Origin: Cryobacterium lactosi
GTDB taxonomy: Bacteria > Actinomycetota > Actinomycetes > Actinomycetales > Microbacteriaceae
Assembly (NCBI RefSeq): GCF_004403945.1
Contig: NZ_SOHM01000048.1
Coordinates: 517 to 50,971 of the forward strand
Direction: 5' to 3'
Length of the DNA stretch: 50,455 nt
The translations under genes and the position numbers were made by a program. A model generated the notes under the pieces. That model had not been told where the DNA came from and did not search any database. It saw nothing but the letters and a program-made list of their open reading frames with translations. Below are positions 16,236 to 25,166 of this stretch, piece after piece (position 1 is the stretch's first letter; each line of letters begins with the position of its first letter).

Positions 16236-17507
16236 GTGAGCGACCAGTTGCGCCCCCGCTCGAAACGATCGAAGCAGATCAGCACAATCGCCCGACACGG
16301 CCGGCTCAAGCGGTCCAACGCATTCGCCAACATCGCCAAGGTGCTTGCCGCTTGCCTCGCCGTGGTCATGGTCAGTGGCGTGTCTGTCGCCGCCCTCGCC
16401 ACTCTCAATGTGGCCACCAGCGTGAAGGATCCCATCCGCCTCGAAAGCGAGACCGAGGGTCCGATGCCGCAGATCAGCTCCATCGACGGCGGAGCCAACC
16501 TGCTCCTCGTCGGCAGCGACAGCCGGGCCGGCCAGGGCGGCGGCTATGGCGATCCCGAAGAGGAAACCGCGGTCCTCAACGACGTCACCATGCTGCTGCA
16601 CATTGCCGAGGACCACAGCAGCGCGACCGTCGTCAGCTTCCCCAGAGACACCTACGTGCCCATCCCCGAGTGCACGGGACCCGACGGCGAAACCTACTCA
16701 GCGATGAGCAGCCAGAAGATCAACACCACCCTCAACTACGGCGGGCTGTCCTGCACGGTCTCCACGGTCGAGGAGCTCACCGGCCTGCCCATCCAGTACG
16801 CCGCCGTCGTGCAGTTCAACGGCGTCGCGGCCATGTCGGAGGCCGTTGGCGGGGTGCCCGTCTGCATCGCAGAGCCCATCGTGGACGAGCACACCGACCT
16901 CGACCTCGCGGCCGGCGAGCACGAGCTCAAGGGCCTTGAGGCCCTCCAGTTCCTGCGCACCCGGTACGGCGTCGGGGACGGCAGCGACCTCGGCCGCATC
17001 AGCAACCAGCAGGTCTTCCTGTCCTCGCTCGTGCGCACCCTCAAGAGCGCCGAGACGCTGAGCGACCCGATCAAGCTGTACTCGATCGCCAAGGCCGCCG
17101 TCGACAACATGGAGCTGTCCACCTCGCTGCAGAGCATGGACACCATGGTCTCCATCGCTATGGCGCTCAAGGACATTCCGCTGGACAAGGTCGTCTTCGT
17201 GCAGTACCCGGTTTACAACGTCGACGGCGGCGTCCAGCCCGACGAGAATGCGGCCGGCGACCTGATGGCCTCCATCCTCGCCGACGAGTCACCGTCGCTG
17301 GCGCCCGGTGAAGCCGACTTCCGCTCGGTAGCCGACCCTGCTGCCGGCGCCACAGAGGCACCTGTCGACCCGGCCGCCCCGGCAGACCCCGCCGACCCGG
17401 CCGCGGCCGAACCGGCCCCCACCGAGTCGGCGCTGCCCAGCAACGTCTACGGGCAGGACGCGTCCCAGTTGACCTGCTCGGCCGGCCGCACTCTGGCCGA
17501 TCAGTAG
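16236..17507 (+). CDS. LytR-CpsA-Psr (LCP) family wall-polymer ligase
   Basis: This is a 423-residue LCP protein. A cytoplasmic basic N-terminus (about 1-30) and a membrane helix (about 35-60, VLAACLAVVMVSGVSVAAL) precede an extracellular LCP domain at about 88-330. The domain carries the hallmark LLLVGSDSRAG, VVSFPRDTYVPIP and LRTRYGVGDGSDLGRISNQQ motifs, whose Arg/Asp residues bind pyrophosphate lipid. The C-terminal tail (about 345-423) is Pro/Ala/Asp-rich and ends near an isolated cysteine. Family knowledge says that LCP enzymes transfer teichoic acid or other glycopolymers from lipid carrier to peptidoglycan. The GTG start has AAAGGA upstream. The linked LicD-type gene suggests a shared wall-polymer pathway. 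Confidence 0.93.
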   Translation: MSDQLRPRSKRSKQISTIARHGRLKRSNAFANIAKVLAACLAVVMVSGVSVAALATLNVATSVKDPIRLESETEGPMPQISSIDGGANLLLVGSDSRAGQGGGYGDPEEETAVLNDVTMLLHIAEDHSSATVVSFPRDTYVPIPECTGPDGETYSAMSSQKINTTLNYGGLSCTVSTVEELTGLPIQYAAVVQFNGVAAMSEAVGGVPVCIAEPIVDEHTDLDLAAGEHELKGLEALQFLRTRYGVGDGSDLGRISNQQVFLSSLVRTLKSAETLSDPIKLYSIAKAAVDNMELSTSLQSMDTMVSIAMALKDIPLDKVVFVQYPVYNVDGGVQPDENAAGDLMASILADESPSLAPGEADFRSVADPAAGATEAPVDPAAPADPADPAAAEPAPTESALPSNVYGQDASQLTCSAGRTLADQ

Positions 17508-17536
17508 GGCCGGCCCCGCCATCCGGGCCGGTGGTG

Positions 17537-17566
17537 TTCAAACCGGTGCCGCGGTGCAGTTAGTAT
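17537..17566 (+). promoter_or_regulatory. Promoter of tRNA-Ser(GCU)
   Basis: TTCAAA (17537-17542) and TAGTAT (17561-17566) are spaced by 18 nt, about 33 nt upstream of the mature tRNA. The tRNA therefore appears to be transcribed independently of the LCP gene. Confidence 0.6.
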
Positions 17567-17598
17567 GGTGGATGTGTGTTTGCGCAAGCAGACATCCG

Positions 17599-17689
17599 GG
17601 AGACGTCGCATAGCCCGGCTTAGTGCACCACCCTGCTAAGGTGGAGTGCCCTTCACGGGGCACCGAGGGTTCAAATCCCTCCGTCTCCG
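17599..17689 (+). tRNA. tRNA-Ser (anticodon GCU)
   Basis: This is a 91-nt type II tRNA with acceptor GGAGACG paired with CGTCTCC, discriminator G, anticodon stem-loop CCACC-CTGCTAA-GGTGG with anticodon GCT at 17635-17637, a long variable arm, and T-arm GAGGG-TTCAAAT-CCCTC. CCA is not encoded. It reads AGC/AGU. Confidence 0.97.
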
Positions 17690-17700
17690 CTCTTCGAAAA

Positions 17701-17733
17701 GCCCGCAGGATCCTCGAGATCCGGCGGGCTTTT
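17701..17733 (+). terminator. Intrinsic terminator after tRNA-Ser(GCU)
   Basis: A GCCCGC/GCGGGC stem (17701-17706 with 17724-17729) extended by GGAT/ATCC inside the loop is followed by TTTT. It lies 12 nt after the tRNA. Confidence 0.85.
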
Positions 17734-17811
17734 CTGCGCCGTGAGCAACCTTGCCTGTGAGAACTCACAGACAGTAAGGTGGACGGCAGGAGGACGGTAC
17801 TTGAACATCCG

Positions 17812-19377
17812 ATGAATTTCACCGGCTGGGCTACACGCGGCCGCAATGGAATGAAGCTCGACCTGAACCGCTCGGCGCTGGAACTTCACGGCGATACCGC
17901 CCGCGCCATCGAGGTGCGGGTTGCGGGGCGCCGTGTGCTCTCGCTGGCCGCCGACTTCGCCGAACCAGCTGCAGACGGCGTCATCCGTTACCCGCTGCCA
18001 CCAGCCTTCGGCCTCACCCTGCGAGGCTGCGGGGAGCTCGTTGTGCACGCCGCCGGTGGTGGTGCCGAGCTCGCGAGGGCGCCGGTGCGCTCAGCGGTCG
18101 ACCCGGACGGCGAGCTTCGCTTCACCGACGCCGCCGGTCAGGCCGTGGTCCTGAACAAGTGGGGCCACCATTCCCTCACCTTCGCTGACGCGAGCGCGGA
18201 GACAGTAGCGGACCTGTTGCGCCGTACCACCGAGGTGTTCGCGCAGCTGACCCGGTTCGGCCTGACCCCCTGGATCATGGGTGGAACATTGCTCGGGCCG
18301 GTGCGCTCGGGGGCCCTCCTCCCGCACGACGACGATGCGGATGTCGGCTACGTCAGCGCCCACGAGAACCCCGCCGACGTGGCGCTGGAAAGCTACGCCC
18401 TCCAGCGTTTCCTGGAGGAGACCGGCTACACGGTGATCCGGTACAGCGCAACGCAGATGCAGATCCTCTTCCCGGAGGAAGAAGGCACCGAGTTCCACAT
18501 CGACGTGTTCGGGGGCTTCTACAGCGGCGACATGTTCATGCAGCCCTTCCACGTGCGTGCGCCGATACCCCGCGACACCTTCGAGAACCTCGCCGAGATC
18601 ACCATCGACGGGTGGCCCTTCGCGGCGCCGAACCCACCCGAGCGCTGGCTCGAGGCCAACTACGGTCCGAGCTGGCGCATCCCGGATGCCGGCCACCGGT
18701 TTGTCACCCCGCCAGCCGCGGCCCGCCGGTTCGACAGCTGGTTCGGCAACACGAGCCAACAAGTGCATTTCTGGGATGAGCACAACCAGGTGAATCGGGA
18801 CGAGCCGGCCCGGCCATCCGCTGCCGCCCGTGAGCTCCTGGCTCGAGCGCCCCGGGACGCCACCATCTACGAACTCGCGTTCGGCACGGGCGCTGACCTC
18901 CTGCACCTGGCCGGCGCCGGCCATCGCGTCGTGGGCGCGGACTTCTCCCCGTCGGCGGTTGCGGCCCTCACGCGCCGCCTCGGCGATGCCTACCCGGCAG
19001 TCGACCTGCGCCAGGTCGATCTGGGCGACCGCCGCCAGACCCTTGCCTTGGCGATCGCCGAGGCGAGGGTGGTCGGGCCGGCCCACGTGTTCACCGCGAA
19101 CCTTCTGCACGTGATGACCACGGATGCGCGGCGGGCGTTGGTCACTCTGGTCAACGCGCTGTTGCGGCGCGGCGGGGAATGGGTGGTCACCTTCCCGACG
19201 GTGCCTGCGCCTTCGCTGAGCAACGACGACCCCACCACCTGGCACCTCACGGTGAGCCAGTTCCGGGAGCTCGTCGCTGCCGAACCGGCGTTGGAGATCA
19301 GATCCGTCGCGGTCGCCGGCCACACTGACAGACGCATCGCCACCGTGGGCGTTGCAAGAAAAGGAGGGTCGTCATGA
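17812..19377 (+). CDS. LicD-like transferase fused to SAM methyltransferase
   Basis: This 521-residue protein joins two enzyme modules. Residues 1-130 are unassigned and rich in beta-strand. Residues about 135-320 are LicD/nucleotidyltransferase-like, with GGTLLGPVRSGALLPHDDDADVGY (metal ligands D173-D177), FHIDVFGG and the closing ERWLEANYGPSW. LicD proteins attach phosphocholine or similar phospho-groups to wall glycopolymers. Residues about 340-515 form a class I methyltransferase: motif I is YELAFGTGADLLHLA at 353-367, followed by VGADFSPSAV. It is preceded by an LCP gene and overlaps the next small gene by 4 nt. The start is uncertain (GTG 17779, ATG 17812 or ATG 17851). The AGGAGG is 18 nt from the chosen ATG. 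Confidence 0.8.
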   Translation: MNFTGWATRGRNGMKLDLNRSALELHGDTARAIEVRVAGRRVLSLAADFAEPAADGVIRYPLPPAFGLTLRGCGELVVHAAGGGAELARAPVRSAVDPDGELRFTDAAGQAVVLNKWGHHSLTFADASAETVADLLRRTTEVFAQLTRFGLTPWIMGGTLLGPVRSGALLPHDDDADVGYVSAHENPADVALESYALQRFLEETGYTVIRYSATQMQILFPEEEGTEFHIDVFGGFYSGDMFMQPFHVRAPIPRDTFENLAEITIDGWPFAAPNPPERWLEANYGPSWRIPDAGHRFVTPPAAARRFDSWFGNTSQQVHFWDEHNQVNRDEPARPSAAARELLARAPRDATIYELAFGTGADLLHLAGAGHRVVGADFSPSAVAALTRRLGDAYPAVDLRQVDLGDRRQTLALAIAEARVVGPAHVFTANLLHVMTTDARRALVTLVNALLRRGGEWVVTFPTVPAPSLSNDDPTTWHLTVSQFRELVAAEPALEIRSVAVAGHTDRRIATVGVARKGGSS

Positions 19378-19682
19378 CCGCAGTGAAGAGCCTCATCGGC
19401 CGCGCCGCGCGCAAGATCGCGCCCGAGACGATGCGCACGCTGGAATACGCGGCCGGCCTCAGGCAACAGGGCGGACGCCTGCACGATGTCGCGCAGAGAG
19501 TGGACGACCTTCAGGCTCGGCTGGATCTGGTGGAACACCGACTGGCGGAGGTCGATGACACGTCGCTAGCCGTCGACGAGCTGCGCCGTGACTCGTTGCG
19601 GATCGCCGAGCTGACCGACCTCGTGGTCACCACCCTCGGCGCCCTGTCCGACGCGCCGGCAGGCTCCGAACCTCGACGATGA
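19374..19682 (+). CDS. Small coiled-coil protein coupled to the LicD fusion
   Basis: This 102-residue protein starts inside the stop of the preceding gene (ATGA overlap) with a good AAGGAGG ribosome-binding site. Residues 1-30 are basic and amphipathic (SLIGRAARKIAPETMRTLEYAAGL). Residues 40-95 show heptad spacing typical of a coiled coil (VDDLQARLDLVEHRLAEVDD, then LRRDSLRIAELTDLVVTTL). No family is recognised. Tight coupling suggests that it partners the LicD-methyltransferase, perhaps as an oligomerisation or membrane-tethering subunit. This is inference. Confidence 0.8.
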   Translation: MTAVKSLIGRAARKIAPETMRTLEYAAGLRQQGGRLHDVAQRVDDLQARLDLVEHRLAEVDDTSLAVDELRRDSLRIAELTDLVVTTLGALSDAPAGSEPRR

Positions 19683-19694
19683 CGCCCGGCCGGG

Positions 19695-20684
19695 TCAGGG
19701 AGCCGTGCTGAGTTTCACGATGGTCACCGGCGACAGGTCCACGGTGACCCGGTCCGGGTTGACCCCCGCCGCCTTAAGGGCGCTCTCCAGCCCGGCGGTG
19801 TCGGGCACCGGAGGGGCGCCCTGCACGTGCAGGGTCACTTCGGAGCCCTGGGTCGAGACCCCCGTGACCGTCCAGCCGACGCTGCCGGCCCAGTCCTGGC
19901 CGACCGACTGCACGGTGCCCTCGAGGTTGCTCCGCGCGGTGACGTCGACACTGGTGAGGGTGAGCGGCACGCCGATCAGCAGCAGCATCACTCCAAGCAC
20001 CGCAACCGGGCGCAGCAGGCTCGGTGAACTCGTGTCGCCTGGTGCCCGGTGGCGGGTGAGCCGGCTCACGCCGTAGACCGACATCACCACGATGCCGGTG
20101 CCGAGGATCGCAACCACATTGGTGACAAAAAGCAGCAGTGCGCCCAGGAACTGGGCGAGGGAACCTGACTCGAGGACCAGGCCGGCCACGGTCAGCGGCG
20201 GCACTAGGGAGATGGCGATCGCAACCCCGGGCAGCGTGTCGGAGATGTCCCGCCGGACCAGAGCCACCGAGCCCACGACGCCGGTACCCAGCGCCGCCAG
20301 CAGGTCGATCAGGCGGGGGCTCACCCGGGCGGCGACCTGGGCGTTCGTGGCGGCCAGGACCGCGGTCTGCGCCAGCAGCCCGACCGCGAAGCCGATCGCC
20401 ACGGCGGCCGCTGCACCGCCAAGCACCAGCAGCAGCGAGCGGATGAGGTTGGCCCGGTCGCCCAGCACCGTGGCCAGCATCGTTCCCAGGATGGGCGTCA
20501 TCAGGGGCGCCACGATCATGGCGCCGATCACCGTGGCGGTGGAGTCGCCCACGATGCCCGCCGAGGCGATGATCGACGCGAGCACCAGCAGCAGCCAGAA
20601 CCTCGAATACCGCGCGCTGGAGTCCGACCCGTCGAAGAAGACGGTGTCACGCATGCTTTCGCTGGTGTTGAATCGGTCGGCCAC
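19695..20684 (-). CDS. DUF389 family integral membrane protein
   Basis: This is a 329-residue protein with about six transmembrane helices in the first 200 residues. It matches the DUF389 (TIGR00341-like) family: FWLLLVLASIIASAGIVGDSTATVIGAMIVAPLMTPILG is the hallmark opening, here starting at about residue 29. The C-terminal 100 residues are extracytoplasmic and soluble-looking after the helix at about 222-240. The biochemical role of the family is not established. It ends 12 nt from the convergent coiled-coil gene and is divergent from the phosphoesterase gene. Confidence 0.88.
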   Translation of the reverse strand: MADRFNTSESMRDTVFFDGSDSSARYSRFWLLLVLASIIASAGIVGDSTATVIGAMIVAPLMTPILGTMLATVLGDRANLIRSLLLVLGGAAAAVAIGFAVGLLAQTAVLAATNAQVAARVSPRLIDLLAALGTGVVGSVALVRRDISDTLPGVAIAISLVPPLTVAGLVLESGSLAQFLGALLLFVTNVVAILGTGIVVMSVYGVSRLTRHRAPGDTSSPSLLRPVAVLGVMLLLIGVPLTLTSVDVTARSNLEGTVQSVGQDWAGSVGWTVTGVSTQGSEVTLHVQGAPPVPDTAGLESALKAAGVNPDRVTVDLSPVTIVKLSTAP

Positions 20685-20737
20685 GCTGTGAACCTAGCCC
20701 TCGGGCGTTCGCGTCGGTAGTCGGGGCAGAATGGGGC

Positions 20738-21244
20738 ATGGCCACCAGACTGCTGCTGATTTCCGACACGCACGTTCCCCAGCGCGCCCGGCGCCTGCCC
20801 GCACAGGTCTGGCGGGCCGTCGACGAAGCCGATCTGGTGCTGCACGCCGGGGACTGGGTCGAGCTGAGCCTGCATGACGAGCTGGCCGGCCGCGCGGCGG
20901 CGCTTCTGGGTGTCTACGGCAACAACGACGGCGCCGACCTCCGGGCTGTGCTGCCAGAGATCGCCAGGCGGACGATCGAGGGCATCCGGTTCGCCATGAT
21001 CCACGAGACCGGCCCCGCCACCGGGAGGGAGAAGCGCATGGATCTGGCGTTCCCCGACACCGACGTGCTGGTCTTCGGGCATAGCCACATTCCCTGGGAC
21101 AGCCACTCGCCCGGCGGCCTGCGGCTGCTCAACCCCGGCTCGCCGACCGACCGGCGGCGCCAGAGCGCACACACCTACCTCACCGCAGTCGCCGACAACG
21201 GGCGGCTCACCGACGTCACGCTTGTTGAGGTCTCGCCGGGCTGA
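20738..21244 (+). CDS. Calcineurin-like metallophosphoesterase (YfcE family)
   Basis: This 168-residue phosphoesterase has the complete di-metal motif set: LISDTHVP (D10, H12), LHAGDWVE, YGNNDGADLR and FGHSHIPWD. The length and motifs match the YfcE/MJ0936 phosphodiesterase family. It should hydrolyse a phosphodiester or phosphomonoester in the cytoplasm, with an unknown natural substrate. CAGAAT lies 5 nt before the ATG, suggesting a leaderless start. It converges on the GGDEF/EAL gene with a 16-bp gap. Confidence 0.92.
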   Translation: MATRLLLISDTHVPQRARRLPAQVWRAVDEADLVLHAGDWVELSLHDELAGRAAALLGVYGNNDGADLRAVLPEIARRTIEGIRFAMIHETGPATGREKRMDLAFPDTDVLVFGHSHIPWDSHSPGGLRLLNPGSPTDRRRQSAHTYLTAVADNGRLTDVTLVEVSPG

Positions 21245-21260
21245 CGCCTGCCGGAACCGG

Positions 21261-23030
21261 TCAGGGCCGGGCTGCCGAGCGGTGCACGAGGAACCTCTCG
21301 ACGAACTCGTCCGAGGGAACCGGCCGCGAGTACAGGTAGCCCTGCGCGAAGGAGCAGCCGCGCTGCCGCAGCCACTCCGCCTGCTCTTCGGTCTCCACCC
21401 CTTCGGCGATCACCTGCAGGCCGAGAGTCGCGGCGAGCTTGATGGTCAGGTCGGCGACCGGCGAGTCCCGCCCGGACTCGATCACGGCCACGAAGGACTG
21501 GTCGATCTTGAGCACGTCAAGGTCGATCTCGGTGAGCCGGGACAGGCTCGAGTGGCCGGTGCCGAAGTCATCCATGGAGATGAGCACCCCGGCGCCACGC
21601 AGAATCCGGATGTTGGCGCGCACGGCCGCCGTATCGGTGCCGAGGTCGGTCTCGGTGACTTCGATGCGCACCAGTCCGGGCGGCAGGCCGGTGTCGGCGC
21701 ATTCGGCGAGGACGTACGCGCCGTACCCGGTCGAGGCCAGTTCGCGCGCAGAGGCGTTGATGGACACGCTCACCGGTTCGCGGTCCCAGCGACGCAGCCG
21801 GCGCCAGTCCGCCGCTCTCGCGATCGACTCGCGAATGACCCAGTGACCCAGCACCTCCATGGAACCGCTGGCTTCGCAGAGCGGGATGAACTCGGCGGGC
21901 GGCACCAGGCCCCTGGTGGGGTGCTGCCAGCGCACCAGGGCCTCTGCGCCGATGGCGGCGCCGGTGACCAGGTCGACGACGGGCTGGAAGTGCAGGAAGA
22001 ACTCACCGTTCCGCAGGCCGTCCCGCACGGCCGCCGGGGAGGCGTAATAGCCGCCGTGCGTGACGATCTTGCCGCGACCGACGCGTTGGGCCTCGAAGAG
22101 CGACTTGCCGGCGCGGCCGAAGAATTCGCTTTGGGACTCGTCGCCCTCCCGCGACGAGATGCCGGCCGAGAATCCGGCCACCTGACCTTGGACCCGCGAC
22201 AGCAGATCACGGGCCTGACCTGACGTGAACGAGGGCAGCAGTATCGCGAAGGCGTCGCCCTCCATGCGGGCAACGGTGGCCGTGGTCGGCAGAGCCGCAG
22301 AGACGCCGGTGACGAAGGTCACCATGGCGGCATCGCCGCCTTCCAGCCCCTCGCGACGGTTGACCAGGGCGAATTCGTTGATGTCCAGCCGCACCAGGGA
22401 AAGCGGCTCGCCCGGCGCGGTGTCGCGCATGGCGGCGCTGAGCACCTGCTCGAAGCCGCCGAAATTGGGGATGCCGGTGAGTTCGTCGGTCTCGGCCAGG
22501 AGGGCGCTGCGGGCGAACCAGGACAGGCCCAGGCCCGTCGCGAGCATGAGGAGCGACGACATGGCGACATCCGCAGCGTGGGTGCCGGGGTGCACGGCGA
22601 GCGTGATGATCGCCAGGGGAATGAACACGGCCGGGTAGACCAGGGACTGCGCGGCCGGGATGACCGCAAAAGCGATCAAGGCCAACATGCAGGGGGTCCA
22701 GGCGAAGGTGAATGTGATCGCGCTGCCGCCGGTTGCGGCTTGGCACAGCACGGCCGTGACCCCCATCCAGCACAGGGATACGTGGCGCACCGGAATGCTC
22801 ATCCGGCGGCGGAACCCGGCGGTCAGGGCTCCGGAGGCGAGGAGTGCCGCTCCGACGGCCAGGAGCACGACCTCCGGTTCAGCCTGCTGCGCGGACACAA
22901 ACCACGCGTAGAGGAACAGGGGCAACCCGAAGCCGATCTGGGAGAAGCCGAGCAGGAGACCGGCCGACTCGGCGGCATTGAAGAGTCCGGGGCGGTAGCC
23001 CACTCCAGAGCGCTGCGCAGAATGCGCCAT
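21261..23030 (-). CDS. Membrane GGDEF/EAL protein, probable c-di-GMP phosphodiesterase
   Basis: This 589-residue protein has an N-terminal membrane sensor region of about six helices (residues 20-175), a GGDEF-like domain (about 178-325) and an EAL domain (about 335-580). The GGDEF signature is degenerate (MEGDAF at 256-261), so cyclase activity is unlikely. The EAL domain looks intact: GAEALVRW (E363), VSINASAREL, DDFGTGHSSLSRL, VLKIDQSF and EGVETEEQ are present. It should therefore degrade c-di-GMP, with the GGDEF part perhaps binding GTP as an allosteric switch. It is an isolated gene with no linked effector. Confidence 0.93.
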   Translation of the reverse strand: MAHSAQRSGVGYRPGLFNAAESAGLLLGFSQIGFGLPLFLYAWFVSAQQAEPEVVLLAVGAALLASGALTAGFRRRMSIPVRHVSLCWMGVTAVLCQAATGGSAITFTFAWTPCMLALIAFAVIPAAQSLVYPAVFIPLAIITLAVHPGTHAADVAMSSLLMLATGLGLSWFARSALLAETDELTGIPNFGGFEQVLSAAMRDTAPGEPLSLVRLDINEFALVNRREGLEGGDAAMVTFVTGVSAALPTTATVARMEGDAFAILLPSFTSGQARDLLSRVQGQVAGFSAGISSREGDESQSEFFGRAGKSLFEAQRVGRGKIVTHGGYYASPAAVRDGLRNGEFFLHFQPVVDLVTGAAIGAEALVRWQHPTRGLVPPAEFIPLCEASGSMEVLGHWVIRESIARAADWRRLRRWDREPVSVSINASARELASTGYGAYVLAECADTGLPPGLVRIEVTETDLGTDTAAVRANIRILRGAGVLISMDDFGTGHSSLSRLTEIDLDVLKIDQSFVAVIESGRDSPVADLTIKLAATLGLQVIAEGVETEEQAEWLRQRGCSFAQGYLYSRPVPSDEFVERFLVHRSAARP

Positions 23031-23117
23031 GCCCCCACCCCCTGCCCCACAAGTCTCGGCCTCATCACCGAGTGGTGCCCAACCTACCGTGCCGTCCCCC
23101 GAACACGCAGTCCCCGG

Positions 23118-23615
23118 CTATTCGGCGGGCTTGAGTACCTCGTCGGTGAACCCCTCGAGGCGGGCGAGAAGCCCGGCGCCGCGGGAGGCGACCATCTCGG
23201 CGGGGTTCGGCTGCATCTGCGACGGCGGCGGCAGGATGCGGATGAGCGTCGAGCAGGCCAGGTCGGAGCAGATGTAGGTGCCGACGGTGTTGCCGTCCCG
23301 GCCGGCCTGGCCGGCCTTGGGCACGCTGAACAGGCTCACCTGATGGGCCGGCTGCTGGGTGCGACACAGCGAGCAGAATGCCGACATCGAACGGTTCGGC
23401 CCTCCGGTCGCGGCCCTCAGCACCATGCCAAGGGGAGCGTCGCCCCGCCAGAAGACGATGTAGCCGCGCTGCGGGGACTGCGGGTCGCGCCAGCCCAGGT
23501 ACTCGCGTTCGGCCCAGATCGTCTCATGCAACCCGGGCAGCGGCATCCGCGCGATCTCGTCGGGCGTCGCGTTCACGATCGAACCCCGGATCTCGGTCGC
23601 AGACAGTGGTTTCAT
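23118..23615 (-). CDS. FBP/FusB-like EF-G-binding zinc-finger protein
   Basis: This 165-residue protein resembles the FBP C-terminal treble-clef zinc-finger family, which includes the FusB-type EF-G-binding proteins. Putative zinc ligands are CSLC at about 81-84 and a second pair in ICSDLACS at about 115-122. The first 70 residues contain the conserved LGWRDPQSPQRGYIVF. Known FusB-type members bind EF-G and release stalled ribosome complexes; whether this actinobacterial form does so is unproven. A good AGGGAG site precedes the ATG. The gene stands alone between the c-di-GMP gene and qorB. Confidence 0.82.
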   Translation of the reverse strand: MKPLSATEIRGSIVNATPDEIARMPLPGLHETIWAEREYLGWRDPQSPQRGYIVFWRGDAPLGMVLRAATGGPNRSMSAFCSLCRTQQPAHQVSLFSVPKAGQAGRDGNTVGTYICSDLACSTLIRILPPPSQMQPNPAEMVASRGAGLLARLEGFTDEVLKPAE

Positions 23616-23739
23616 GATCTCCCTTGCGATGATCCGTACAGCGTAGTCGAGGCATCCGGCGGGCTCAATGGCTCCGCCCCCGGCGCTTGACGCGCCGGGG
23701 GCGGATGCTCAGAACGGCGGCGGCGGCGCCGCTGGGGCG

Positions 23740-24594
<855 letters not shown>

Positions 24595-24689
24595 GCGGTG
24601 TTCCCTTCGCGGCGCGCAGTCGCGCGCCTTCTGATGGGTGTAACCGACGCCTTCGCCCAATACTTCCCAACCGCAGGTACCCACCTTTT

Positions 24690-24704
24690 GGTAAGCTACT
24701 AACC
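24690..24704. promoter_or_regulatory. Candidate HxlR operator abutting the regulator start
   Basis: The 15-bp imperfect palindrome GGTAAG-CTA-CTAACC ends immediately before the regulator ATG at 24705. It contains TAAGCT, which sits 7 nt before the ATG as a -10 for a leaderless transcript. Binding here would block the regulator's own start and possibly qorB. Confidence 0.55.
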
Positions 24705-25148
24705 ATGACCGATGCCCTGAGCCGTACCGCCGTTGCGCCCACCACGGCCGACGCCGTCCGAGACCGCCTCTCCCGACTGGTCGGCGACCCGGTGCCGGCC
24801 GGGTCGGACACCCCGGCGGCGAACGTATTCGCGGCGGGCTGCGCCAGCCGGGTGGTCCTCGACCACGTCACCAGCAAGTGGGGCGTGCTCGTGATCGTGG
24901 CACTGTCGGAGACCAGCCTGCGCTGGGGCGAGCTGCGACGCGGTATTGAGGGCATCAGTGAGAAGATGCTCGCCCAGACCCTGCGCACCCTCGAAGCCGA
25001 CGGTCTGGTGCTCCGCGACGCGCAGCCGACCATCCCGCCCCGGGTGGACTACAGCCTCACCGCCCGCGGCCACGAACTCGCCGTTCATCTCCTGCCGCTG
25101 GTGCGTTGGGTGGGCGCGAACGCCGGCGACATCGTGGGCGGGCGCTGA
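24705..25148 (+). CDS. HxlR-family redox regulator (QorR/YtfH-like)
   Basis: This 147-residue winged-helix regulator is of the HxlR (DUF24) family. The DNA-binding core is DHVTSKWGVLVIVALSE through LRWGELRRGIEGISEKMLAQTLRTLEADGLV, ending with VDYSLTARGHEL, all classical. A single cysteine (C46) sits just before the winged helix in AAGCASRVV. Redox-sensing members such as YodB, HypR and QorR use a cysteine in this position as a thiol switch. It is divergent from qorB, its likely target. The N-terminal 40 residues are an extension beyond the usual family length. Confidence 0.92.
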   Translation: MTDALSRTAVAPTTADAVRDRLSRLVGDPVPAGSDTPAANVFAAGCASRVVLDHVTSKWGVLVIVALSETSLRWGELRRGIEGISEKMLAQTLRTLEADGLVLRDAQPTIPPRVDYSLTARGHELAVHLLPLVRWVGANAGDIVGGR

Positions 25149-25166
25149 CGGCGAGGAGATCGCCGG

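Noticed and set aside
18091..19323. 410-codon minus-strand frame opposite the LicD fusion
   Set aside because: Shadow frame; the plus-strand product has clear catalytic motifs and the antisense has none.
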